Positions 1 to 6,497 of a stretch of DNA of 12,998 bases are shown in pieces; within the stretch, counting starts at the first letter, position 1; each line of letters opens with the position of its first letter. Source of the DNA: Acholeplasmatales bacterium (GTDB lineage: Bacteria; Bacillota_I; Bacilli_A; Acholeplasmatales; Anaeroplasmataceae); assembly GCA_900770055.1 (NCBI GenBank), contig CAAGJD010000085.1, positions 1-12,998 of the forward strand, written 5' to 3'. The notes beneath the pieces are model-generated. The model was not told the origin of the DNA and searched no databases. It saw nothing but the letters and a program-made list of their open reading frames with translations. A program made the translations under genes and the position numbers.

Positions 1-48
1 AATTATATCCAAAAAGACATCCAAGAAGGAGAGATTTATTTACAGTAA
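1..48 (+). CDS. Possible C-terminal end of an upstream gene (partial)
   Basis: Frame 1 is open from the window edge for 15 codons and ends with TAA at 46-48, reading NYIQKDIQEGEIYLQ. The polar, charged residue mix is compatible with a protein C-terminus, and no promoter lies before it. The stretch is far too short to assign a family, and frame 2 is also open, to 63. I report it only because the long spacer after it looks like a true intergenic region; the call is weak. Confidence 0.25.
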   Translation, partial: NYIQKDIQEGEIYLQ

Positions 49-136
49 TGAATGTTCCTTTTAGAATGGCATGATTTTGGTGTTTTTTGACATGAATTAA
101 AAAATGGGGAAACACAAATTAAAATATAAAAACGAT

Positions 137-165
137 TTCACTTTATGATTATGTTATGTTATAAT
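137..165 (+). promoter_or_regulatory. Candidate extended -10 promoter
   Basis: TATAAT at 160-165 is a perfect -10 box, preceded by TG at 157-158 with one spacer base, which gives the extended -10 form. A weak -35 (TTCACT, 137-142) sits 17 bases upstream. A transcript from about 172 would run through the riboswitch to the gene at 412. It is secondary to the promoter at 234-262, which has the better -35. AT-rich DNA produces such boxes by chance, so confidence is moderate. Confidence 0.45.
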
Positions 166-171
166 GAATTA

Positions 172-184
172 GGTAAACTTTACC
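172..184. promoter_or_regulatory. Palindrome GGTAAACTTTACC, possible operator
   Basis: GGTAAA and TTTACC form a perfect inverted repeat around a single central C. It starts at the predicted transcription start of the extended -10 promoter just upstream, a typical place for a repressor site. The regulator is unknown, and only one copy is seen in the window. With one central base it cannot form a stable RNA hairpin, so a DNA-binding site is the likelier reading if it is functional. Confidence 0.3.
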
Positions 185-233
185 AAAAACATAAAAAGTT
201 ACTGGTTTTAATTGCCTTAAAGACCCAATTTTA

Positions 234-262
234 TTGACACTATCTAAAAAAAGTATTAAAAT
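234..262 (+). promoter_or_regulatory. Sigma-70-type promoter of the first c-di-GMP riboswitch leader
   Basis: TTGACA at 234-239 is a perfect -35 box. TAAAAT at 257-262 is a one-mismatch -10 box with an ideal 17-base spacer. The predicted start near 269 lies about 18 bases before the riboswitch aptamer. The -35 surroundings (TTTTATTGACA) are the same as those of the promoter at 4516-4544, which drives the second copy of the riboswitch. Confidence 0.7.
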
Positions 263-286
263 ATTTATATATAAATATTCGGTTAG

Positions 287-358
287 ATGTTAATGGCAAA
301 GCTAGGGAAATCTAGTGACGCAAAGCTATAGGGCCTTTAAATGGTAGCCAGTTGTCAT
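287..358 (+). promoter_or_regulatory. Cyclic-di-GMP-I (GEMM-I) riboswitch aptamer, copy 1
   Basis: The class-I hallmarks are present in order. They are GGCAAAGC (295-302), a P2 hairpin with a GAAA tetraloop (CTAGG-GAAA-TCTAG, 302-315), the core GTGACGCAAAGC (315-326), a short P3 arm, and the closing strand GGTAGCCAGTTGTCAT (343-358). P1 can form between 287-293 and 352-358 with one mismatch. The base equivalent to G20 of the Vibrio Vc2 aptamer is G (295). That favours c-di-GMP over 3',3'-cGAMP, whose riboswitches carry A there. It precedes a GGDEF/EAL gene, so it probably gives c-di-GMP feedback on a c-di-GMP enzyme. Confidence 0.93.
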
Positions 359-385
359 ATAAACTGACAGAGGTAAAAACTTTTT
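347..385 (+). promoter_or_regulatory. Putative expression platform of riboswitch copy 1
   Basis: TTGTCA (352-357), part of aptamer helix P1, can instead pair with TGACAG (365-370). A possible extension across two A-G mismatches uses CC (348-349) and GG (373-374). Five T residues follow at 381-385 after an A-rich spacer. This resembles a weak terminator in which P1 and the terminator stem compete, giving an ON switch as in copy 2. The stem is shorter and the gap to the T run is long, so the mechanism is less certain than for copy 2; translational control cannot be excluded. Confidence 0.45.
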
Positions 386-411
386 ATTCAAATTATTAGG
401 AGGTTTAGCTT

Positions 412-2871
412 GTGAGACTAAGAGATTTAAAATGGTATATTTTAGCCAGTATCATCGTTATAATTTCATATGCAGCGATTTCATTGTGCTATTATCTATC
501 AGTTAGAAGTGGTAAGGTTGAACAATCTATGAAAGCAATCTCCTTAGAAATTGTTCAAAGTGAGATTACCACTGCTCAGGATAAAATAGATAGTCTTTAC
601 GATTTATACGTAAAGGATGTTAATAATACTTTAGTTGAAAATGGGACATTAGAAGTATGTAAAAAACAAGGTGGCTTATCAAATAAATTTAAAAATGCTA
701 ATAGCTACTATATTTTCGAAAGAGAATATACAATGATTCCTGAAACTACAACAGAGTTACCAGATCAAAACTATTATTTCTATTTTATAAAAGAAGATTC
801 TTCAGATTTATCATTTAAAAATGGCGATGGTTCATCTACACTTACTGTAAGAATCTCAGCTGCTAAGTTCTTTGAATATCTTGAATATGATTTTGTAATA
901 TTTGATTCATCAATAATAGGTACAATAGGTTATTCTAATTCTGAAATTTTCATGATTGAAGATGGAATGTATGATTCCATTCCAAATCTAATTGGTGATA
1001 ATTTCTTAGAAAACTTTGATGAAAATGGCATATTAAATAACACTTATAATTTAAATGGCACATCTTCAGTATTTACAGTTATGCCATTCCTACATGATAG
1101 TTCAGGTGAAGAATTAAGATTTGGTATTGCAATGTCAACAAAAGAAGCAATATTAGGTGTTGATTGGGTTACAACACAAGCATTTATCTTCTTTATTGCA
1201 GGTATTGTTGTTGCTGTAATAATGCTAGTAATATTAATCTTGGGTTGTAAGAAGGCATCACAATTATTAAGAGCTGATAGACATTCAACTGAGGCAACAA
1301 ATACAATTGTTATTAGAATTGACCCTCATGGTAAGGTAATATTTACAAATAAAACCTTTAAAAAGCTTTATGGAGTTACAAAGCTTTTGAATGTTGATGA
1401 ATTTATTGATGTTGAAACAAATGAGCCTATAATGTCAATCATCAAAGAAAATAAAGCATTTGAATGCTCTATACCTTTAGAGGATGAAGTAAGATATTTA
1501 CAATTAAATCCAATTTATATTTCAAGATCTTATTATTTAATGGGTTCTGATATTACAATTGATTATTTAAGAAGAAAGCACCTTGAAACAATGTGTGGTA
1601 AAAATGAATACACAAATTGTGATAATGGCTTTATTCTTGCAAATCAATTCAATCATATTCTAGAAGCTAATTTAGGTTATGATTTAGCATTTATTGAATA
1701 TAATATTCATAAATTTGATGAAATAATAGCTGTATTTGGTAGAACAAATTATAATATCTTATTAAATGAATTCTTAACAATAATTCATAATACATATAAA
1801 GATATTGCAGTATTCCATATGACAGACTCTAAATTTATTGTAGTATATCCAAATACTGATATAGAAACAGTTGTAACAAAGGTTAATGAATCATTAGATG
1901 TGTTACAACGACCTATTACAGTAAAACAAAACAACATTTATGTTCAAGCTAAGATTGTAGTATTTAATCTAAAAAATAGTGTTGATCAGGAATATAAACT
2001 AGAAGACATTAAAACAAAGCTTGATCAAGCATATCGTAATATGTCTCAGCTTACAAATAAGGATTATATTATTTATGACCCAGTAATGGATTCAATTATC
2101 AATTTTGCCGATCAAATGGAACATGACATTGAAGTAGGTATTATTAATAATGAATTTGAAATGTATCTACAGCCTCAATTTGATATTGTTTCTAATAAGG
2201 TTTCAGGCTTTGAGGCATTAATAAGATGGAACAATCCAAAATATAAAGACAAATCACCTCAACAATTCATTGAAATAGCTGAACAAAGAGGACATATGCT
2301 TGATATTGGTAGATTTGTAATATCTGAATCATTTAAGCTTGCTAAAAAGCTTGAGGAATTTAATGTCCATGTTTCAGTTAATGTATCACCTGTTCAATTA
2401 CTTCAGGTTGGATTTGTTAATCAGCTAATTGATCAATTCCAATCTCTAAAGCTTAAAAGTGGTAGTGTAGCTATTGAGGTTACTGAAACACTATTAATGG
2501 GTAACTTCAAGCTTGTAGTTGAAAAACTTAAAATGCTAAAGGAAAAAGGCTTCCATATTCATCTTGATGATTTCTGTACAGGCTATTCTTCAATGCTTTA
2601 TTTAAAGGAATTACCAGTTGATACTATCAAGATTGATAAAGAATTTACAAAATTTATTGAAACAGATAAAACACATGAAAACATTGTTAAGACAATCTGT
2701 AGCTTAGGTAATAGCTTAAATCTTGATGTTATTTGTGAAGGTGTTGAAAATCAAACACAATCTGATATGATCAAGAAGATGGGTTGTCGTATTATTCAAG
2801 GCTACCTAATTGGTAAGGCAATGCCTTACGATGATGCGGTAGTATTATTAGAAAAACATAATAGAAAGTAG
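412..2871 (+). CDS. Membrane-bound PAS-GGDEF(degenerate)-EAL c-di-GMP phosphodiesterase
   Basis: The start is GTG, seven bases after AGGAGGT. Residues 8-28 and about 257-279 are membrane helices flanking an extracytoplasmic region of about 225 residues with no family I recognise. A PAS-like segment (about 294-385) follows, then a GGDEF-fold domain (about 410-548) whose signature is TDSKF (471-475), so it should not make c-di-GMP. The C-terminal EAL domain (about 570-815) keeps its catalytic set: E601 (EALIRW), N657, E689, D719-D720, K740, D742, E776 and Q796. Loop 6 reads DDFCTGYSS, with Cys for the usual Gly. The predicted activity is hydrolysis of c-di-GMP to pGpG on the cytoplasmic face, governed by the external and PAS sensors. 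It lies behind a c-di-GMP riboswitch and 12 bases before a second GGDEF/EAL gene. Domain calls are firm; activity is inferred from residues. Confidence 0.92.
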   Translation: MRLRDLKWYILASIIVIISYAAISLCYYLSVRSGKVEQSMKAISLEIVQSEITTAQDKIDSLYDLYVKDVNNTLVENGTLEVCKKQGGLSNKFKNANSYYIFEREYTMIPETTTELPDQNYYFYFIKEDSSDLSFKNGDGSSTLTVRISAAKFFEYLEYDFVIFDSSIIGTIGYSNSEIFMIEDGMYDSIPNLIGDNFLENFDENGILNNTYNLNGTSSVFTVMPFLHDSSGEELRFGIAMSTKEAILGVDWVTTQAFIFFIAGIVVAVIMLVILILGCKKASQLLRADRHSTEATNTIVIRIDPHGKVIFTNKTFKKLYGVTKLLNVDEFIDVETNEPIMSIIKENKAFECSIPLEDEVRYLQLNPIYISRSYYLMGSDITIDYLRRKHLETMCGKNEYTNCDNGFILANQFNHILEANLGYDLAFIEYNIHKFDEIIAVFGRTNYNILLNEFLTIIHNTYKDIAVFHMTDSKFIVVYPNTDIETVVTKVNESLDVLQRPITVKQNNIYVQAKIVVFNLKNSVDQEYKLEDIKTKLDQAYRNMSQLTNKDYIIYDPVMDSIINFADQMEHDIEVGIINNEFEMYLQPQFDIVSNKVSGFEALIRWNNPKYKDKSPQQFIEIAEQRGHMLDIGRFVISESFKLAKKLEEFNVHVSVNVSPVQLLQVGFVNQLIDQFQSLKLKSGSVAIEVTETLLMGNFKLVVEKLKMLKEKGFHIHLDDFCTGYSSMLYLKELPVDTIKIDKEFTKFIETDKTHENIVKTICSLGNSLNLDVICEGVENQTQSDMIKKMGCRIIQGYLIGKAMPYDDAVVLLEKHNRK

Positions 2872-2883
2872 AGGAGGGATAAT

Positions 2884-4458
2884 ATGTTTTTAAAAATGGA
2901 CGATGCAGTAGCTATACTAATTACATTTATAGCATTAGCAATCACAATTGGTTTAGGATTATTATTCCTACATCTAATTAGAAGAAATACCGCAAAAGAA
3001 AAAGAAGAAAGTGAAATTATTGTAGATAATGCAATAACAAGACGTCAAATGGTTGATTCCATTGCTCAATATATTAAAAAGGTTGATCGCTTTGGTGCAT
3101 TAACATTAATGTATGTCGATGTTGATGGATTTTCTGATTTAAATGAAGTATTTGGTCGTGAAGCTTGTGACCAAATACTTAAAGAAATGGCAACAAGAAT
3201 CTTAAGAATATTACCTTATAAGGCTTCACTTTGTCGATATGAAAATGATGAATTCTTAATCTTCATTAAGGATGAGGATAATAAAGCAAGAACAGAAAAG
3301 CTTGCTAACCAAATAAATGATATTATTTCTAACCCTTATCAGGTATTAGCTGGTGAATCAATTAATTTATCAGCCTCAATTGGTATGGCAACATATCCTG
3401 TTGCAGGTGATAATTTTGATGATTTATATGCTAATTTACAATTAACTACTTATGTTTCTAAACGTGATGGTGGAAATAAATTTACATCATTCTATGCTTC
3501 AATTAAGGATGAAGAAGCTGAAAATATGGCTTACTTCCAAGAAGTTAAAAGAGCAATTCAAAACAAGGAATTCGTACTATACTATCAACCTATTGTTAAC
3601 CTAGTTGATAAGATGATGTATGGTGCCGAAGCCCTAATGCGTTGGAACCACCCTACAAAAGGTGTACAGGCACCTTCTACCTTCTTAAAAATCCTAGAAC
3701 AATCTGGAGATATTAAGTGGGTTGGTGATTGGGGTTTGGAATCTATTATTCGTATCCATCAGGTAATGGCTGAAAAGTTCCAAACAATCCCTCTAAAATT
3801 CTCACTAAACTTATCAACAAAGCAATTACTAGATGCTAATCTAGCTAATAAATTTATTGATATTATGAATAAGAATAATGCGAAGCCAGAGCATTATCAG
3901 CTTGAAATTTCTGATTTCATGATGCTAGAGCGTATCGCAGTTATCAAAACAAACATCTATAAGCTTCGTGACTTCGGCTTTAAAATCGCAGTCGATGGAT
4001 TTGAATTAGATGGTCAATCAGTTCAAAGCATTCAGCGTTCTCCAGTTGACGTTATTAAGCTTGGTAGAGGCTTCCTTAAAGATATTGAAAACAACTTCAT
4101 GAAGGAAAGATTACTTCAAATTTTAGTTAAGTTTGCTCAAGATAACAACAAGACATTAATTTGTGAAGGTATTGAAACAGCTGAGGTTGCAAAATACGTT
4201 AAGGAACAAAGTGTTGCCCTAGGCCAAGGTTACTTCTTTGCTAAGCCTATGAGCCAAGAAGCATTTGAAGAATACATCGAACGTCATCAATACAGAGTAT
4301 TACTTGAAGATGTATCAGCTCTTGAGGATAATGAAGAATTACTTAAGGTTATGGGTGAAGACGTTGAATATGTTGAGGTTGAAGAAGAGGTTGAAGAATC
4401 TCCTGAAGATCTTCTTAATAGAACAGTATTCGGCGATGATGGTGATTTAAATATTTAA
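2884..4458 (+). CDS. Membrane-bound GGDEF-EAL protein, both domains with altered key residues
   Basis: One N-terminal membrane helix (about 8-32) is followed by a GGDEF domain (about 65-205) and an EAL domain (about 216-465). The metal-site D79-x-D81 is kept, but the signature reads RYENDEF (120-124), losing both glycines. The EAL domain keeps E249 (EALMRW), N309, E341, K392 and E428. However, the double-Asp motif is D371-G372, loop 6 (DFGTGYSS in the family) is FELDGQS, and the Asp after K392 is lost (KLG). Synthase activity is unlikely and hydrolase activity doubtful. A c-di-GMP or GTP-binding receptor, or a partner of the upstream phosphodiesterase, is plausible. The last 50 or so residues are strongly acidic, an unusual tail. 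GGAGGG precedes the ATG, and the 12-base gap indicates co-transcription with the preceding gene. Confidence 0.9.
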   Translation: MFLKMDDAVAILITFIALAITIGLGLLFLHLIRRNTAKEKEESEIIVDNAITRRQMVDSIAQYIKKVDRFGALTLMYVDVDGFSDLNEVFGREACDQILKEMATRILRILPYKASLCRYENDEFLIFIKDEDNKARTEKLANQINDIISNPYQVLAGESINLSASIGMATYPVAGDNFDDLYANLQLTTYVSKRDGGNKFTSFYASIKDEEAENMAYFQEVKRAIQNKEFVLYYQPIVNLVDKMMYGAEALMRWNHPTKGVQAPSTFLKILEQSGDIKWVGDWGLESIIRIHQVMAEKFQTIPLKFSLNLSTKQLLDANLANKFIDIMNKNNAKPEHYQLEISDFMMLERIAVIKTNIYKLRDFGFKIAVDGFELDGQSVQSIQRSPVDVIKLGRGFLKDIENNFMKERLLQILVKFAQDNNKTLICEGIETAEVAKYVKEQSVALGQGYFFAKPMSQEAFEEYIERHQYRVLLEDVSALEDNEELLKVMGEDVEYVEVEEEVEESPEDLLNRTVFGDDGDLNI

Positions 4459-4515
4459 TTCTATTATTAAATAATACAAAATTTCTATTTTTGTAAAAAA
4501 ATGGAAGTGCTTTTA

Positions 4516-4544
4516 TTGACAATTTCTGGTGTATCCTTTATAAT
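4516..4544 (+). promoter_or_regulatory. Consensus sigma-70-type promoter of the surface-protein operon
   Basis: TTGACA (4516-4521) and TATAAT (4539-4544) are both perfect, with a 17-base spacer. This is the best promoter in the window. The expected start near 4551 coincides with the first base of the riboswitch P1 helix, so the transcript begins with the aptamer. A consensus promoter behind a conditional terminator fits a gene set whose output is decided by the riboswitch rather than by initiation. Confidence 0.88.
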
Positions 4545-4550
4545 TACCTT

Positions 4551-4621
4551 ATGAAAAAGGCAAAGCTAGAGAAATCTAGTGACGCAAAGCTATAGGGTCC
4601 TAAGGGATAGCCAGTTGTCAT
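4551..4621 (+). promoter_or_regulatory. Cyclic-di-GMP-I (GEMM-I) riboswitch aptamer, copy 2
   Basis: It has the same architecture as the copy at 287-358: GGCAAAGC (4559-4566), a P2 hairpin CTAGA-GAAA-TCTAG, core GTGACGCAAAGC, a short P3 arm and TAGCCAGTTGTCAT (4608-4621). From GGCAAAG to TATAGGG the two copies differ at one base, and the 14-base 3' tail is identical; only the P3 tip differs. P1 pairs 4551-4557 with 4615-4621 with one mismatch. The G20 equivalent is G4559, which again favours c-di-GMP. It controls the exported-protein operon starting at 4682. Confidence 0.95.
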
Positions 4622-4654
4622 GGTAGTACTTAAGTATTATATGACAACTTTTTT
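4613..4654 (+). terminator. Riboswitch-controlled intrinsic terminator (ON-switch expression platform)
   Basis: AGTTGTCATGGTAGTAC (4613-4629) pairs with GTATTATATGACAACT (4634-4649) around a TTAA loop. This gives a 16-bp stem with one bulged G, followed by six T (4649-4654). The lower arm (4615-4621) is also the 3' strand of aptamer helix P1, so the two structures exclude each other. Ligand binding should stabilise P1, block the terminator and allow transcription of the genes from 4682. The pairing is directly visible; the ON direction is inferred from it. Confidence 0.88.
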
Positions 4655-4681
4655 ATTTAATTAGAAAGGGAGGTTTTAAAA

Positions 4682-5440
4682 ATGGCAAATGGATATAAAT
4701 CTGGCTTTAGTAGAAAAAGACTAGTCACATTATTTAAATCAACTGCATTCAAAGTAACTGCAATGCTTGCGCTATTTCTATCTTCCTTACTAATCGCAAT
4801 GGCAATGCTTTTAGGTGAACACGCAGGTGTATTCGTCATCAGAGTACAATCTGGTGATGTTGAAAAATCTATTCACATCACTGAAAATCCTGATTACACT
4901 CAAGGACTTACAAAAACCTTAAGACCAAAAGGCTTTGATAATATGACAGATATCTCACCTGAATATTTCATCGAAGAAGGATTCCAAAAAATTTATAATT
5001 ACACTGAAGAGCCTGGACTTCTACAAGAAGAAAACTGCTTATATGTATATACATTCTATATTGTAAATACTGGTACAGGTGCAGTAGGTGTTGACATTGA
5101 AATGAACATAAAAAGTGTTACAAAGGATTTAGATGATATTGTAAGAGTAATGACATTTTATGATTACAAGGGTAAGGTTAGTGCTAACATTTATCAAAAG
5201 AAAGATAATATACCTTTTGATTATCCAATGTATAACGTTATTGCACCACAGCCATTTATAAATAATGATATTGTATTTAGAGAAAATGTAAACATTAGCT
5301 TTATGGATGGTGAAGACGCACTAAAGTATTCAGTCTTCTTCTGGCTTGAGGGTAATGACCCTGATTCTACACCAGAAACAGCACCTAAATATTATGGTGC
5401 GACAATTCAATTTGAATTAGATTTAAAGGTATCAATGTAA
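4682..5440 (+). CDS. N-terminally anchored extracytoplasmic protein, first gene of the c-di-GMP-controlled operon
   Basis: The start follows AAAGGGAGG at eight bases. A basic N-terminus (about 1-20) and one hydrophobic segment (about 23-45) place the remaining 200 or so residues outside the membrane. Unlike the five proteins downstream, the segment does not end in TTYA-W/F, so it may stay as an anchor. The C-terminal part carries WLEGNDPD (221-228), the same motif position as in the downstream paralogues, and a likely beta-rich body with VNTGTGAVGVDIEMN (100s). It is probably a distant member of the same fold used as anchor, cap or assembly factor, in the way TapA accompanies TasA in Bacillus. 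That role is inferred from position only; no sequence family is recognised with certainty. The next gene follows after 34 bases. Confidence 0.85.
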   Translation: MANGYKSGFSRKRLVTLFKSTAFKVTAMLALFLSSLLIAMAMLLGEHAGVFVIRVQSGDVEKSIHITENPDYTQGLTKTLRPKGFDNMTDISPEYFIEEGFQKIYNYTEEPGLLQEENCLYVYTFYIVNTGTGAVGVDIEMNIKSVTKDLDDIVRVMTFYDYKGKVSANIYQKKDNIPFDYPMYNVIAPQPFINNDIVFRENVNISFMDGEDALKYSVFFWLEGNDPDSTPETAPKYYGATIQFELDLKVSM

Positions 5441-5474
5441 CCTTATATATAATATATAAAAGGAGGGGAAGCAC

Positions 5475-6497
5475 ATGGGTAGTACAAAAAGAAAATTAAT
5501 ATTAAGCTCTATCATGCTAGCCATGACATTTACATGCCTAACCTCTACAACTTATGCATGGTTTGCTAGAAATAAAGAAGCTTGGACAGAAGAATTCAAT
5601 TTTGATATTGATAATTATGATGGTCTACTTATATCAATAGATGGTAAAAACTTTACAGCATCTATTAATAATCAAAACCTTAAAAAAGCTTGTGTTGCTA
5701 AGATTCATAATATTGATATATTAGCTGATAGCCAGTCTTCATCACCTGTATTAACAAATGATTTTGTTGATACTGAATTTGCTAAAATAAAAATTGATGG
5801 TGTAACAACATCAGATGGTGCATATTTCTCAACAATTGACCGTTTTAACGGTACTGATGGCTACTATAATGTAGTAGAGGCTAATAAATATTCTTATTTA
5901 GCATTTGATCTATATTTTACAGTAGAATCCTCAAGAATTGCTGATAAATCATATGATGTAGCATTTGTTTCAACAAGTCATAGTGAACAATCTGATTCAA
6001 ATATGCCAATATCAAGAATTACATCACCTGATAATTTAATGAATGTTTATTCACAGTTTACTGTAAATAACACAACATATAATTCAGGCGATAAAATTAA
6101 ATCTAAAACATGTGATGCAATGCGTATTGGTGTAAACCATGGAGATATATTTACAATCTACGAACCAAATATAGGTCTTGGTAGCTACTGTTTAGAAGGA
6201 GCTACAAATGATATTCATAATCCAGCAAACAATTATATGCTGCAGCATTTAAATGCTTATGGTGAATATAATCTAAAGCCTTTAGTAGATTCTAATAATA
6301 TTTACGCAAATACTGAAAAGAACTTTGATGGTGAAATATCACTTGGTAAAATCACACCAGTTGATAATACTGATTACAGTGTTGTAAAAATTACAGTATC
6401 AATCTGGCTTGAGGGCTATGATAGTGATTATCTATCACCAGCAGACTTAACTGAATTAAGCTGCTTCCTAAGCTTCTTTAAAAAGGAGGCATTATAA
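5475..6497 (+). CDS. Secreted surface protein, SipW-type signal peptide, paralogue 1
   Basis: The start lies six bases after AGGAGGGG. The signal peptide has a basic start (KRK), a hydrophobic core and STTYAWF, with probable cleavage after TTYA (25-28). The mature protein opens with EEFNFDIDNYDGLLISIDGKNF, a segment closely matched in the next gene, and further on shares CDAMRIG, IYEPNIGLGS and DIHN with it. WLEGYDSDY (311-319) near the end is the family's C-terminal motif. There is no LPxTG motif and no C-terminal membrane helix, so anchoring must be by assembly or other contacts. A TasA/camelysin-like fibre or matrix subunit is the best analogy, based on the signal-peptide type and the SipW-type peptidase downstream; sequence identity to TasA is not evident. 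Its stop overlaps the next start. Confidence 0.87.
   Translation: MGSTKRKLILSSIMLAMTFTCLTSTTYAWFARNKEAWTEEFNFDIDNYDGLLISIDGKNFTASINNQNLKKACVAKIHNIDILADSQSSSPVLTNDFVDTEFAKIKIDGVTTSDGAYFSTIDRFNGTDGYYNVVEANKYSYLAFDLYFTVESSRIADKSYDVAFVSTSHSEQSDSNMPISRITSPDNLMNVYSQFTVNNTTYNSGDKIKSKTCDAMRIGVNHGDIFTIYEPNIGLGSYCLEGATNDIHNPANNYMLQHLNAYGEYNLKPLVDSNNIYANTEKNFDGEISLGKITPVDNTDYSVVKITVSIWLEGYDSDYLSPADLTELSCFLSFFKKEAL

Larger units (their letters stand above)
49..233. other. Non-coding leader region, AT-rich
   Basis: No start codon with a ribosome binding site opens a frame of useful length on either strand. The AGGAG near 29-33 is followed only by a five-codon frame from ATG 49. No convincing intrinsic terminator closes the upstream gene. 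The recognisable elements are an extended -10 box at 157-165 and a perfect 6-bp palindrome at 172-184, both listed separately. The rest of the 363-base gap up to the gene at 412 is filled by a second promoter and the riboswitch. Confidence 0.6.

Noticed and set aside
4265..4450. Open frame of 61 codons on + strand inside the second GGDEF-EAL gene
   Set aside because: It lies wholly inside the conserved EAL/tail coding region in another frame and has no ribosome binding site of its own.
4462..4494. AT-only dyads TATTATT-A-AATAATA and ACAAAA...TTTTGT after the second GGDEF-EAL gene, considered as a terminator
   Set aside because: Stems are all or nearly all A/T and are followed by A residues rather than a T run, so an intrinsic terminator cannot be supported.
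4657..4839. Open frame of 60 codons on - strand over the start of the anchor-like gene
   Set aside because: Antisense to a well-supported gene with a strong ribosome binding site; the protein is just the complement of a membrane helix region.
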